64,000 nucleotides of DNA from contig JAWMQL010000007.1 of the NCBI GenBank assembly GCA_033283165.1, positions 1 to 64,000 of the forward strand, written 5' to 3'. This document shows, in pieces, positions 1-8,729 of this stretch (positions are counted from its first letter, which is position 1; each line of letters starts with the position of its first letter). Source of the stretch: JAWMQL01 sp033283165 (GTDB taxonomy: Bacteria > Pseudomonadota > Gammaproteobacteria > Pseudomonadales > Halieaceae). The translations under genes and the position numbers were made by a program. Under the pieces are notes generated by a model, which saw nothing but the letters and a program-made list of their open reading frames with translations, was not told where the DNA came from and ran no database searches.

Positions 1-133
1 CTGCACTGCCACCCCAGGTCTCCGCGCACACGCGGGTCAACGCCGCTGTCAGGGTGGTCTTGCCGTGGTCAACGTGACCAATGGTGCCCACGTTTACGTG
101 GGGCTTAGTACGTTCAAATGTTTCCTTTGCCAT
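1..133 (-). CDS. tuf: Elongation factor Tu, N-terminal fragment
   Basis: Only the first 44 codons are in the window; the gene continues past position 1. EF-Tu is the GTPase that delivers aminoacyl-tRNA to the ribosome. The fragment starts MAKETFERTKPHVNVGTIGH and continues into the G1 P-loop GHVDHGKTTL, both diagnostic of bacterial EF-Tu. It is the last visible gene of a tRNA-Tyr, tRNA-Gly, tRNA-Thr, tuf transcription unit, the tufB arrangement of gammaproteobacteria. A ribosome binding site (AAGGAG on the minus strand) lies just upstream of the ATG. Confidence 0.97.
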   Translation of the reverse strand, partial: MAKETFERTKPHVNVGTIGHVDHGKTTLTAALTRVCAETWGGSA

Positions 134-220
134 TACGACAGTCTCCTTAAAACCCGGCTTGCGCCATGTCCTGAAACGTTTACCGCTAATCCAGCTTGCT
201 TCTTTTATATAAAGAAGAGA

Positions 221-296
<76 letters not shown>

Positions 297-313
297 TTTA
301 TCACCTTCCCATA

Positions 314-387
<74 letters not shown>

Positions 388-437
388 CACTCGGCCAACC
401 AAACCCACCGCTCCACCCCGGTGGAACGGCCTCGTCT

Positions 438-521
438 TGGTGGAGGGGGGTGGATTCGAACCACCGAAGCTTTCGCGTCAGATTTACAGTCTGATCCCTT
501 TGGCCACTCGGGAACCCCTCC
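438..521 (-). tRNA. tyrU: tRNA-Tyr (anticodon GTA)
   Basis: Class II tRNA with a long variable arm. The acceptor is GGAGGGG/CCCCTCC with discriminator A and encoded CCA; the anticodon loop CTGTAAA gives GTA. It is the first gene of the tRNA-tuf unit; the promoter -10 box begins only 13 bp upstream. Confidence 0.97.
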
Positions 522-854
522 GAAAGGCGGCATATTGTCCAGATGGCCCATTGCCTTGTCAACCGTTTCTTCTAATAAAATTATTGACTTACGAACACTT
601 CATAAGACCGCATAAAAAGCGACCAATTGAGCCGGGGAACTCGCCTGAATCGGTCATTACTGGCCACTTTTCGATACGCGGAACCGGCCCGGAATGACCC
701 TGGGCCACCACTTCCCTCCGCCGTCTTGACCTCAATCAATTGCCCGCCTCCCACGCAGGGTTTAGTTTAAGAGTGGCAATCGATAAAACCTGTGTAGACT
801 GTCACGAGGGCATCGCCCACCCGACACCCCGAACAAAACCCGGGAATAAAGATC
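522..854. other. Intergenic region between tRNA-Tyr and the Lon-like gene
   Basis: This 333-bp divergent spacer holds the tRNA operon promoter at 534-562 on the minus strand. The remainder should hold the plus-strand promoter of the protease gene, but no convincing -35/-10 pair stands out. No additional gene is supported: the open frames here are shadows of the tRNA genes. Confidence 0.6.
534..562 (-). promoter_or_regulatory. Sigma70-type promoter of the tRNA-Tyr/Gly/Thr-tuf operon
   Basis: On the minus strand a perfect TTGACA -35 box (557-562) is followed after 17 bp by GACAAT (534-539). The start-proximal region is GC-rich (ATGCCGCC), resembling the discriminator of stringently controlled stable-RNA promoters. 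Transcription would begin a few bases before tRNA-Tyr. Confidence 0.75.
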
Positions 855-3254
855 ATGGATGAGCAGGATCAAGCCATGCCAGCCGCGCCCCTTTCTCCAC
901 TCCCCCTGGAGGCGCTGTACAATGCCTGTGACCCGGAGGAACTGCCCTTCTCCAGCACGGACGAACTGGAGCCCCTGGGGGAACACCTGGGCCAGGACCG
1001 GGCCGTGGAGGCCCTGGAGTTCGGCCTGGACATGCCCCATGACGGCTTCAATGTCTTTGTCCTGGGTAGTCCGGGTGTCGGCAAGACCGAACTGATCAAC
1101 AGGCTGCTGCCCACAGAGAGCGCCAGGGCCCGGGGCGAGGTCTCCGACTGGTGCTACGTCAACAACTTTGAGGCACCCGACCAACCCCTGGCCCTGCGGC
1201 TGCCGCGTGGTATGGGCTGCCGCCTGCGCCAGGACATGGCCCATGCAGTCGAGGAACTGCTCGCCATTCTACCCGCCACCTTCCAGAGCGACGAATACCA
1301 GGCCCGGGTCCAGGAATTGGCCGAGGAGTACCAGGCCCGGGAAAAGGACGCCTTCCAGGCACTCGCCGACAAGGCCCAGAAACAAGAGATCGCCCTGATC
1401 CAGACCCCCAGCGGCTACAGTCTCGCCCCCATGAAGAACGGCGAGATCATAGCGCCCCAGGAGTTCGAGGCGCTGCCCGAAGAAAAGCGGCAGCAGACCA
1501 TGCAGTTGATCGAATCACTCAAGGAAGAGTTGAAGGTCGCCCTACGCCAGCTGCCGGGCTGGAAAAAGGAGAGCCGCGAACGCTTTCGGGAACTGAACCG
1601 TGAGTTCAGCCAGCTGGCCATCGATCCGGTGATGCAGGAACTCAAGAAGGCCTACTCGGAGTTCCCCGAAGTGCTGAGCTACCTCGAGGCCGTACACGTG
1701 GACGTGACGGAGGAAGCCGAAAGCTTCACCCAGACACGGGAGGAGTCGGCGATTCCGGAAAACCTCAAGGACCGGGTAAGGGAATTTCCCCAGTACGGGG
1801 TCAATGTCCTGGTGGACAACAGCGAGCTGCCGGCCGCCCCGGTTATTTACGAGGACAGCCCAGGGTTTGCCAACCTGATCGGGCGGGTGGAACACATCGC
1901 GCAGATGGGCACCCTGGTAACGGACTTCAACCTGATCAAACCGGGGGCACTGCACCGCGCCAACGGCGGTTACCTGATCCTGGATGCAGACCAGGTACTG
2001 ATGAATCCTTATGCCTGGCTGACCCTGAAACGCACGCTGAAGGCCGGGGAGATCCGGATCCAGTCCCTGGAACAGATTTTCAGCGTGGTCAGCACTGTGC
2101 AGTTGCAGCCCGAGCCCATGCCGCTGGAAGTGAAGGTGATACTCACCGGCGACCGCTACCTTTACCACCTGCTGCAACATTACGATCCGCAGTTTTCCAG
2201 TCTGTTCAAGGTGGCCGCAGACATGTCGGAGGAGGTGGAGCGATCGCCGGCCAGCACCCTGCTGTTTTCCCGCCTGATACGCACCCTGCAACAGCGCGAG
2301 GGCCTGTTACCGCTGGACCGTTCGGGAGTGGCACGCACTATCGAGCACGCCGCACGCCACCTGGAAGACAGTGAGAAGCTGAGCCTGCACCGTGGACGTC
2401 TTGGCAACCTGCTGGCGGAGAGCGATTTTCGCGCCCGTCGGGAGGGTGCGGACTGTATTTCGTCGCACCACATCAGCGCGGCTATCGAAGCGGCCAACCA
2501 TCGGCTGGACCAGTTCCGCGAGAAATCCCACGAGGGGATTCTGCGGGAAATCATGCTGGTGCAGACCCAGGGCATGGCGGTGGGCCAGGTCAACGGCCTG
2601 GCCGTATACCTGTTGGGAGACTACTCCTTCGGCAAACCGACCCGGATCAGCGCCACGGCCAGGCTTGGCCGGGGCAAGGTACTGGATATAGAACGGGAAG
2701 TGGACCTCGGGGGCAAGATACACTCCAAGGCGGTGATGATTATCAGCTCCCTGCTGGCCAACCGCTACGCCCGCAACCAGCCGCTGCCGCTGTCGGCCAG
2801 CCTGGCCTTTGAACAGTCCTACGGTGGGGTGGAAGGAGACAGTGCCTCGGTGGCGGAACTGCTGGCGCTGGTGTCCGCCATCGCCGACATACCCTTGCGC
2901 CAGGACCTGGCCGTAACCGGCTCCCTGAACCAGCACGGCCAGGTGCAGGCCATTGGCGGCGTCAACGAAAAAATCGAGGGGTTCTTCGATATCTGCGAAG
3001 CCCGCGGCCTCGATGGCAACCATGGCGTCGTGATTCCCGCTGCCAACCGGGTGCACCTGATGCTGCGGGAGGACGTGCGCGAGGCGGTGGCCGCAGGCCT
3101 GTTCCAGATTTACAGTGTGAGCGACATCGACCAGGCGCTGGAACTGTTCACCGGCCTGGGCCGCGATGTCGTGGACCAGCGGGTCCTGACCCGGGTCAGC
3201 GAACTGCAGGACCTCGCCCGCCAGTTCAGCAAGGGGAAAGGAGATGACGAATAA
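855..3254 (+). CDS. Lon-family ATP-dependent protease (LonB/YcbZ-like, COG1067 type)
   Basis: This 799-residue protein has a Walker A motif (GSPGVGKT, residues 71-78), a Walker B-like stretch near 370-380 (YLILDADQVL) and a C-terminal Lon protease domain. The catalytic dyad is visible as Ser663 in GDSAS and Lys706 in GGVNEK, 43 residues apart as in E. coli Lon. It lacks the long N-terminal substrate-binding domain of classical LonA and has a large insert rich in charged helices between the Walker motifs (about 150-300). The architecture matches the Lon-related putative proteases found beside ordinary Lon. The UspA-like gene overlaps its last codons by 11 bp, so the two are probably one operon. 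Its substrates cannot be inferred. It is inserted, in the opposite direction, between tRNA-Thr(TGT) and tRNA-Tyr. Confidence 0.92.
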   Translation: MDEQDQAMPAAPLSPLPLEALYNACDPEELPFSSTDELEPLGEHLGQDRAVEALEFGLDMPHDGFNVFVLGSPGVGKTELINRLLPTESARARGEVSDWCYVNNFEAPDQPLALRLPRGMGCRLRQDMAHAVEELLAILPATFQSDEYQARVQELAEEYQAREKDAFQALADKAQKQEIALIQTPSGYSLAPMKNGEIIAPQEFEALPEEKRQQTMQLIESLKEELKVALRQLPGWKKESRERFRELNREFSQLAIDPVMQELKKAYSEFPEVLSYLEAVHVDVTEEAESFTQTREESAIPENLKDRVREFPQYGVNVLVDNSELPAAPVIYEDSPGFANLIGRVEHIAQMGTLVTDFNLIKPGALHRANGGYLILDADQVLMNPYAWLTLKRTLKAGEIRIQSLEQIFSVVSTVQLQPEPMPLEVKVILTGDRYLYHLLQHYDPQFSSLFKVAADMSEEVERSPASTLLFSRLIRTLQQREGLLPLDRSGVARTIEHAARHLEDSEKLSLHRGRLGNLLAESDFRARREGADCISSHHISAAIEAANHRLDQFREKSHEGILREIMLVQTQGMAVGQVNGLAVYLLGDYSFGKPTRISATARLGRGKVLDIEREVDLGGKIHSKAVMIISSLLANRYARNQPLPLSASLAFEQSYGGVEGDSASVAELLALVSAIADIPLRQDLAVTGSLNQHGQVQAIGGVNEKIEGFFDICEARGLDGNHGVVIPAANRVHLMLREDVREAVAAGLFQIYSVSDIDQALELFTGLGRDVVDQRVLTRVSELQDLARQFSKGKGDDE

Positions 3255-4008
3255 TGATTCGCCGCGCATCCTGATCCCGATCGATCCGCACGGGATCAGC
3301 CGCGAGACCTTGGAGACCCTCGTGCGCATAGCCCGGCAGATGAACCGCGGTCTGCTGGGTCTGTTGTTGGACGACATCCGCCTGCAGCAGGCTGCCGCCC
3401 TGCCCTTCACCACCGAAATCACCTTCAGTGGCACCCGCGAACGCAGCCTGTTACGCGACCACCTGTCCCAGCGCACCAGCCGGGTGACCCTGGACACCCG
3501 ACATACCCTGCTGGGCCTGGCCGAGCTCAACCGGGTGGACCTCAAATTCGAGGAAGCGCCGGGTTTGCGACTGCACACGGTACTGGAACGGGACGGTCAC
3601 CTGGATGTTTTTTTCCCGTCCCGCCGGCGCTGGCACCTGCTCGCGCCAGGGCCTGCCAGGGGCCGGGCAGCAATCCGGCGCCTGGGATTGTTACTGGGCT
3701 GTGGACCCGATACCGCCAGGGTAGTGGACGCCGCCAGGCTGTTGATCGACGCCGACCTGGTGGACGAGAGCTATGTGCTGGCTGAGGGTAACCTACCCCC
3801 CGAACAGCTGGCGGCACTATCGCATCCCGGCCACCGGCTGCGCATACAGTGCGGGGCCCGGTGCGACGCAGCGGCAATCACCGGGCTGATCCAGCAATCA
3901 CCCTACGACCTGCTACTGCTCCCCCGCAGCGCGTTGCAGCAGATTCCCACCGAGACCCTGGACGCCATACTGGACAAATCCGGCAGTCAGGTACTCGTGG
4001 TCAACTGA
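3244..4008 (+). CDS. UspA-like two-lobed protein (weak similarity)
   Basis: A 254-residue soluble protein whose two halves each look like a Rossmann-type UspA lobe. The N-terminus reads RILIPIDPHG, and the C-terminus has YDLLLLPRSA followed by GSQVLVVN, the usual ending of universal stress proteins. The ATP-binding G-2x-G-9x-G(S/T) signature is not clear, so nucleotide binding is doubtful. Its start overlaps the end of the upstream protease gene by 11 bp, which suggests translational coupling and a shared stress or proteostasis role. The assignment rests on fold pattern only. Confidence 0.6.
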   Translation: MTNNDSPRILIPIDPHGISRETLETLVRIARQMNRGLLGLLLDDIRLQQAAALPFTTEITFSGTRERSLLRDHLSQRTSRVTLDTRHTLLGLAELNRVDLKFEEAPGLRLHTVLERDGHLDVFFPSRRRWHLLAPGPARGRAAIRRLGLLLGCGPDTARVVDAARLLIDADLVDESYVLAEGNLPPEQLAALSHPGHRLRIQCGARCDAAAITGLIQQSPYDLLLLPRSALQQIPTETLDAILDKSGSQVLVVN

Positions 4009-4087
4009 CCCCGATACTGGCGATTTCACAGATACCGAACTATGTTTTCCAAACCTGCGGCACTCCGCCGCAGATATGGAGGAAACC

Positions 4088-4486
4088 ATGAAACCATTAA
4101 TAATAAGCGGTATTGGTACTGCGCTTCTGTTGGCCGCGTCCCTGACCGTTGCCGACGAAGCAGCAGATCTCATAGCCATGGACAAGGCCTGGGGCGAGGC
4201 GGAAAACGCTGCGGCAGTCGAGTCCATGTTAGCCAGTGACTTCGTCGGGGTGTCCGGAGACGGCATGGCGGATCGCGCCGCATTTCTGGCCGATATGGAC
4301 GCCAACCCTCCACCGGACGGGCCCTATATCGCCGGCGACTACCGGGTTCACATGCTGGACGCCGATACGGCAGTCATGGTGCACACCGCGGGTGAGGGCG
4401 ACGATGCTCACTACAGCCTGCACGTGTGGCAAAAACACAAGGGTAAATGGCAGGTGGCCGCCACCGCCTCGGTGGACATGGACTGA
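4088..4486 (+). CDS. Secreted SnoaL/DUF4440-like NTF2-fold protein
   Basis: A 132-residue product with a signal peptide (MKPLIISGIGTALLLAASLT) cleaved before a DEAADLIAMD-type start. The mature part fits the DUF4440/SnoaL pattern: an early helix with MDKAW, a middle VGVSGDGMADRAAFLADM and a C-terminal strand pair ending with W..KHKGKWQVAAT. The ATG at 4088 is preferred over the one at 4076 because GGAGG lies 5 bp before it. DUF4440 proteins are small cone-shaped proteins, often ligand binding or isomerase-like; the substrate is unknown here. It is followed by tRNA-Thr on the opposite strand. Confidence 0.75.
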   Translation: MKPLIISGIGTALLLAASLTVADEAADLIAMDKAWGEAENAAAVESMLASDFVGVSGDGMADRAAFLADMDANPPPDGPYIAGDYRVHMLDADTAVMVHTAGEGDDAHYSLHVWQKHKGKWQVAATASVDMD

Positions 4487-4513
4487 TGACCACGGGGGTT
4501 CGGTTCTTGAAAA

Positions 4514-4589
4514 TGGAGCTGGCGAGAGGAATCGAACCCCCGACCGGCTGATTACAAATCAGCTGCTCTACCTACTGAGCTACGCCAGC
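4514..4589 (-). tRNA. thrU: tRNA-Thr (anticodon TGT)
   Basis: Complete cloverleaf on the minus strand: acceptor GCTGGCG/CGCCAGC, discriminator T, encoded CCA, anticodon loop TTTGTAA giving TGT. In E. coli the TGT threonine tRNA is the first gene of thrU-tyrU-glyT-thrT-tufB. Here it is about 4 kb upstream of tRNA-Tyr and has its own promoter. Confidence 0.96.
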
Positions 4590-4715
4590 CTGAAGGACAC
4601 TGCTGCGCCCCTGACAAGGGGGAGAAATTCTATGAGAAGCGGGGATGCCGCGCAACCGTTTTTGCCCCCTGCTGCCCGCAAACCCCACACTGTCGATCAC
4701 CGATGATTTAAAAGC
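4551..4715. repeat. Direct repeat copy A: 5' half of tRNA-Thr(TGT) plus its promoter region
   Basis: This segment (5' half of the tRNA, leader and promoter) recurs in diverged form at about 6731-6890. Shared words include AATCAGCTGCTCTA, CCTGAAGGA.ACTGC, GCCCCTGACAAGG and CGTTTTTGCCCC.TGCTGCCCGCAA. The two copies flank the kelch-protein gene. Confidence 0.8.
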
Positions 4716-5113
4716 CCATTGGCCGACAGCGCGGAGCAGGATTCAGTTCAAGAACCGGCATTCATGCCCATGTTGAGACCAATCACACTGGGGTCTTGCA
4801 GCAAAGGCAGTCAGCAACGGTCGTCATACATCGTAGGATTTCTGCCTGGTAATGATGCCTGACGAGGAGGATGGTCCATTCCCTCCTACCCCTTTCGCAG
4901 GCAAGTAGGCGAATAAACCTCAGGGCATTACCCTCGGTGCGCGGAGTTGATCGTCCACAGGTGGCCACTGTGGGAAGAGGTGGGTTCCGATGAATGGGCA
5001 CGCTTTATCGGAAAAAGCGGCTGCCCGTCTGGCGGAACCCTTTACTACACTTTTTGCCTCGTTTGCGACATTTCTTTAATAGATTTACACGGCCACGCCC
5101 TGAAAAGGCGAAC
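4590..5113. other. Intergenic region downstream of the kelch gene
   Basis: About 520 bp between tRNA-Thr(TGT) and the stop of the kelch gene. The first 125 bp are the tRNA promoter and leader (repeat copy A). The rest shows no open frame with coding character, no clear terminator and no repeat. Confidence 0.6.
4627..4655 (-). promoter_or_regulatory. Promoter of tRNA-Thr(TGT)
   Basis: Minus-strand boxes TTGCGC (4650-4655) and TAGAAT (4627-4632) are separated by exactly 17 bp and placed about 37 bp upstream of the tRNA 5' end. A degenerate copy of this arrangement is found in the duplicated segment near 6.8 kb. Confidence 0.6.
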
Positions 5114-6223
5114 TTATGGCAACTCGCAAAGAACCATCTTATCTGACGCTTCCCCGCCAGGCTTAAACCCACCGAATGACAGAGTCTCTTGACTGGCTCG
5201 GTCGCGAATCAAGCGAGCGCCGTCATCTGCACCAGCAACGCACGCGGCGAATAACGACGTTGTGTCTTCATGCCACGATCCGCTGGTGCTGCTGTCGAAG
5301 GAGAAGTTCCACACCTTGTCATTCGCTGCATTGCCAGTATCCAAATAACCGCCCGTCACCACCAGTTGGCTCCCGTCCCAGACAATGCTATGGCTGTGCA
5401 GGCATGGTGGCGACTCACTATTCGCACTCAGCTCAATCTCCTGCCAATCGCTACCAGTCCAGGCAAACATGTCGCATAGGACTTCGCTGTTATCCGCTTG
5501 ACCACCATGAATCACAACTGCTTTTACCGCGCCTTCCGCGTATTCGGCCGCGGCCCGGTCGCGTCGTGACGGAGCTGTCGTTGGCTGCCAAGTTGTCCAG
5601 CGCCCCGATGAAAAGGTAAACGTGTCACCGAGGCTTTGCTGATCAATACCGCCGAACGCAACATGATAGAAACGGGACGGATCGTAGGCTATCGCCGTAC
5701 CCCAACGCGCAGATGGACAGGACCTGCGCTTGCAACTGAACTTGGACCACCGCTCCTGGGCTTCTTGATAAACCCAGGTGTCCCCCAATGGCCCGAGACG
5801 GACACCGCCGAACAACAAGCACCGGCCAGCGCCGCAGGACAGTCCAGGGTGTTTGCGTCCATCGGGCCGGCTTCTGTTGGTCGCAGCAACTCGCCAAGCG
5901 TCAGCTGTGGTTGAGTAGTACCATAAATCAGATGCAACCGGCGACTGGTCTGCTCCGTCACCACCGAAAACATAAAGCCGGCTCGCGTCCGGGACTTCAC
6001 TGCCGTTGTCGTCCATCGCATGCCAGTACCGGGCAGGCGGGCTTTCCGGCAGAGATGGCGGTGGTTTCCCCCCCCTGCTTGGACCAGCTGCGATTGCTGA
6101 ACTGTCCCCGGCTTGGCAAAAGCCAGCGGGGGCGACTGCGAACAAAAGAGCAGCACAACAGAAAGTTGCACATTGCATCCCTATTCGGGCTGAACGCCGG
6201 CTGCTCAAATCTGCGTATGTCAT
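5114..6223 (-). CDS. Secreted kelch-repeat (beta-propeller) protein
   Basis: A 369-residue protein with an N-terminal signal sequence (hydrophobic CCAALLFAVAPAGFCQAG around residues 22-39) and about six kelch-like blades. Each has a double glycine and a later aromatic: LYVFGGDG...DLWYY, CLLFGGVR...TWVYQ, HVAFGGID...FTF, VVIHGGQA...MFAW, LVVTGGYL...VWNF and SFGGFKPGG. Kelch propellers are binding or, in some cases, galactose-oxidase-like domains; no copper-ligand pattern is evident, so a binding role is more likely. The ATG at 6223 follows GGGAGGTCACC. It is monocistronic and sits between an intact tRNA-Thr and its decayed copy, which suggests a recently arrived accessory gene. Confidence 0.8.
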   Translation of the reverse strand: MTYADLSSRRSARIGMQCATFCCAALLFAVAPAGFCQAGDSSAIAAGPSRGGKPPPSLPESPPARYWHAMDDNGSEVPDASRLYVFGGDGADQSPVASDLWYYSTTADAWRVAATNRSRPDGRKHPGLSCGAGRCLLFGGVRLGPLGDTWVYQEAQERWSKFSCKRRSCPSARWGTAIAYDPSRFYHVAFGGIDQQSLGDTFTFSSGRWTTWQPTTAPSRRDRAAAEYAEGAVKAVVIHGGQADNSEVLCDMFAWTGSDWQEIELSANSESPPCLHSHSIVWDGSQLVVTGGYLDTGNAANDKVWNFSFDSSTSGSWHEDTTSLFAACVAGADDGARLIRDRASQETLSFGGFKPGGEASDKMVLCELP

Positions 6224-6969
6224 GGTGACCTCCCATGGACGAGAACACTACCGTCCAAACTGTTAAGGAAACACTTCCTGGTGGGAGGGTTTGCGAATTC
6301 TGCCTTGAATTGACCAGCAAAAGCAGAAGCTCTCACCAGACAGCTGCATTAAAGCTAGCTTCAATTATTTAAAAAGGACAGGTCCGGAAGTTGATCCAGA
6401 TCAAAGTATCAGCTCGATATAGATTTCCCCTTATTCTTGTTGTTTGAAGGGAGGACTGAGCGGTATCAAACAAACGAACCGGCCCGTTTTCCACACCTTG
6501 ATCAGTGTGCCAAAGCGGCCGCTCCGGTAGACAAAGCAGACTTTTCCCGTTGACATCGTTCAATGGCCTTCAGGCATTACCCGGAGGCCATTACCCACAT
6601 CGAGCCGTTTTGATCGTGTCTGCTCACCAGATTCAGGCTGGGTTCGGCAGGCAGCCTGGAGACACACCCGAAGAGGAACAACCGAGTGGTTTATGAAAGT
6701 TGCCCTGGCAAACCCTACAACCAGAACTTTTAATAATCAGCTGCTCTAACCACTGGACCGCGCCAACCTGAAGGATACTGCCGAGCCCCTGACAAGGATT
6801 CGAATTCTGGGAGAACGGGGTTTTCACACAAACGTTTTTGCCCCTGCTGCCCGCAACTCCCCACTGTGGATCACAGATGGATCAAAGGCGCTGTTGACCT
6901 CTGAAATCAAGCAGAGTCGGGTTTAACATTCCACCCAAGGGGCAGATTGGCCGTAAGCAAGTCCGGTCT
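6224..6969. other. Long intergenic region with a decayed tRNA segment
   Basis: About 745 bp without a supported gene. The kelch gene promoter should lie in the first 150 bp. The middle (6300-6720) is AT-richer filler with no coding signature. The end (6731-6890) is the diverged tRNA-Thr/promoter copy described separately. Confidence 0.6.
6731..6890 (-). pseudogene. tRNA-Thr pseudogene and promoter remnant (direct repeat copy B)
   Basis: The minus strand retains a degraded tRNA 5' half (GTTGGCG acceptor-like start, a D-arm with CCAGTGGTTAGAGCAGC, then GCTGATTATTAA where the anticodon arm should be), but the 3' half is unrecognisable. Upstream it keeps the leader and promoter of tRNA-Thr(TGT) with mutated boxes (TTGTGT, about 16 bp, CAGAAT). 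It is a decayed duplication of 4551-4715 and not a functional tRNA. Confidence 0.7.
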
Positions 6970-7500
6970 TCAATTCTCCGGTGCGCTGGGCACGCTCACA
7001 ACGCCGGTACCGGGATCGAACTTGTGGCAATGGGTGCAATGACCCTGGAAAATTGTCATGAAATGGTTCTCTTCCCGGTCCGACAGGTGAATCCGGTGAA
7101 TCAAGGGCACCAGCGGTACTACCGCACCCGGCCCTTTTTCATGGCAGTCCAGACAGGTCTCTGGAACTGACCGGAACATACCTGTCGGCAGTGGATGCCT
7201 GCCCTTGAGCGAAGCTCCACTATCAGCGACGTTAGCCGCCTTTTCAAGCAGTTCCGGGGGTACCTGCTCCACCCAGTGGGCCATGATCGAACTGAGACGC
7301 TCGTCCTGGCCGAGTTCCGGCAGGTTGATATGACAGTCCACACAACCTCGAGGAAAGCGATCCTCAACCGTCAGTCCCGGTATTTCCGCCACCGGCGGGA
7401 GCGGCTCCTCGGAACCTTTGGCCCGCACCAGGAGGGGCAAGGCGATGAGGCAGATCATTGCCACTACAGAAGGCGCAATGCCGTCGCAAAACCTTCTCAT
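6970..7500 (-). CDS. Periplasmic tri-haem c-type cytochrome
   Basis: A 176-residue protein with an N-terminal hydrophobic export signal (residues about 10-27) and three CxxCH haem c motifs: CVDCH at 53-57, CLDCH at 116-120 and CTHCH at 155-159. Additional histidines (H75, H102, H135, H138, H146) could serve as distal ligands. The spacing is not that of a known NrfH/NapC family member. It would carry electrons in the periplasm, but no dehydrogenase, reductase or cytochrome maturation gene is next to it, so its partner is unknown. Confidence 0.85.
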   Translation of the reverse strand: MRRFCDGIAPSVVAMICLIALPLLVRAKGSEEPLPPVAEIPGLTVEDRFPRGCVDCHINLPELGQDERLSSIMAHWVEQVPPELLEKAANVADSGASLKGRHPLPTGMFRSVPETCLDCHEKGPGAVVPLVPLIHRIHLSDREENHFMTIFQGHCTHCHKFDPGTGVVSVPSAPEN

Positions 7501-7718
7501 ATCCTGTTATCCAATCCGGCTCTTGCATGCCGGGAAAAACCTGAACACCAGTCAGTCTAGACTTTTCCCCTTTTGTCACCCGGCGATTTTATGCGAAAAA
7601 CTGGCGAAGAAAGAGATTGTCAGACCCTTGCCCGCGGTTCCAGGAAAGTCTGCATAATATGCTGTGCTGTCTGATCGCCCGTTAGTCGGGCCCGGGATAG
7701 ATTCAGAGCGCACCCCTG

Positions 7719-8660
7719 TTGAACCCGCTGATCGGCGGCTTCTTGATAACTTCACGGCGTGTTATTAACCCGACCCCGCTCACATTTGAGATCGAAGCTT
7801 GGGAGCAGCGCGTACAACAGGAAGAGGACATCAACCAGTTGGGCGCTCTTTACCTGGAACTGCTGCTGGAGGAGTCACCGCCCGCGGGCATCCAGTACGG
7901 GGTTCACGGCAAGGAGGATGACGTCGACTATTACGACCGGTGCCTTCCCGATCCCGGTCGCGGGGTCGGTGATACTTTTGACGCAGCGAGAGAATTCTTG
8001 CTGGAAAAACTCTCGTCCTTCGACCGTGACAACCCGGCGCTCGCCCTGGTATACATCGACGAGGGCGTACCCGGCCACTTCGTGCAGCTGGAGTACTCTA
8101 ATCGCGCGGAACGCCTGATACCGAAGGTGTTCTGGAACGGCGCCATGGTCGAAGGCTGGGCCGCCTACATCACCACCCAGATGGTCTCCGGGGGCTTCAC
8201 TGTCTACCCGGAGCACCCGCTTGGGCAAAAATTACAACGCATGGCCGACCTCAAGATGGTACTTCGTAACCTTACCAATGCGATCATGGATATCCGCCTG
8301 CATCGCAGTGACTGGCCCGAGGAGGAGGCCATGGCACTGATGCTAGACAGGGGCTACCAGCAACCCGGTGAAGCCCAGGGCAAGCTCGGACGTGCACGCA
8401 TGGGTGCAGTGCAACTGGCCAGCTATTTTGCCGGCCAGCTGGCTATTGAGGATATTCTCATGGAGTACCGCGCCGCCCGCGGCGACGCATTCACCTATAA
8501 GGAGTTCAACGAACGCCTGGTGAGCGCGGGGTCTCCGCCGCTTTTCGCCATCCGGGAGTTCATGCTGGCTGGCCTGGCTGAAGGCGATAGCGACAGCGCG
8601 CCTCCCAACATCGCTGGAGCTGGAAACAACTCCAGTGCAAGCGGCACGGTTGGTGAGTAA
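7719..8660 (+). pseudogene. DUF885-family peptidase relative with internal deletion
   Basis: The 313-residue frame matches DUF885 proteins (usually near 600 residues) only at its ends. Residues about 15-80 resemble the family N-terminus (ELLLEESPPAGIQYGVHG). From about residue 90 it is the C-terminal catalytic half, with VPGHFVQLEYSNR, VEGWAAY and a final SPPLFAIREFML. About 250-300 residues of the middle are missing, and the zinc motif HExxPGH reads DEGVPGH, so the first histidine ligand is lost. There is no signal peptide and the only early start is TTG at 7719. The frame has stayed open, so it could be expressed, but peptidase activity is unlikely. Confidence 0.6.
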
Positions 8661-8729
8661 GTTGGCGGCAGGCCCTGCGGTCGTGATCTAGCAGTACCGG
8701 CACCTCGGGGGCAGCACGACCGCCATCGT

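Noticed and set aside
762..3578. Long minus-strand frames (for example 1542-2291 and 2307-3578) opposite the Lon-like gene
   Set aside because: Shadows of a high-GC gene: composition is His/Gln/Arg-rich without motifs, while the plus strand has a complete Lon dyad and Walker motifs.
4552..6890. Integrative element with att sites in tRNA-Thr
   Set aside because: No integrase or mobility gene is present and the repeat covers the 5' half plus promoter of the tRNA, not the usual 3' half.
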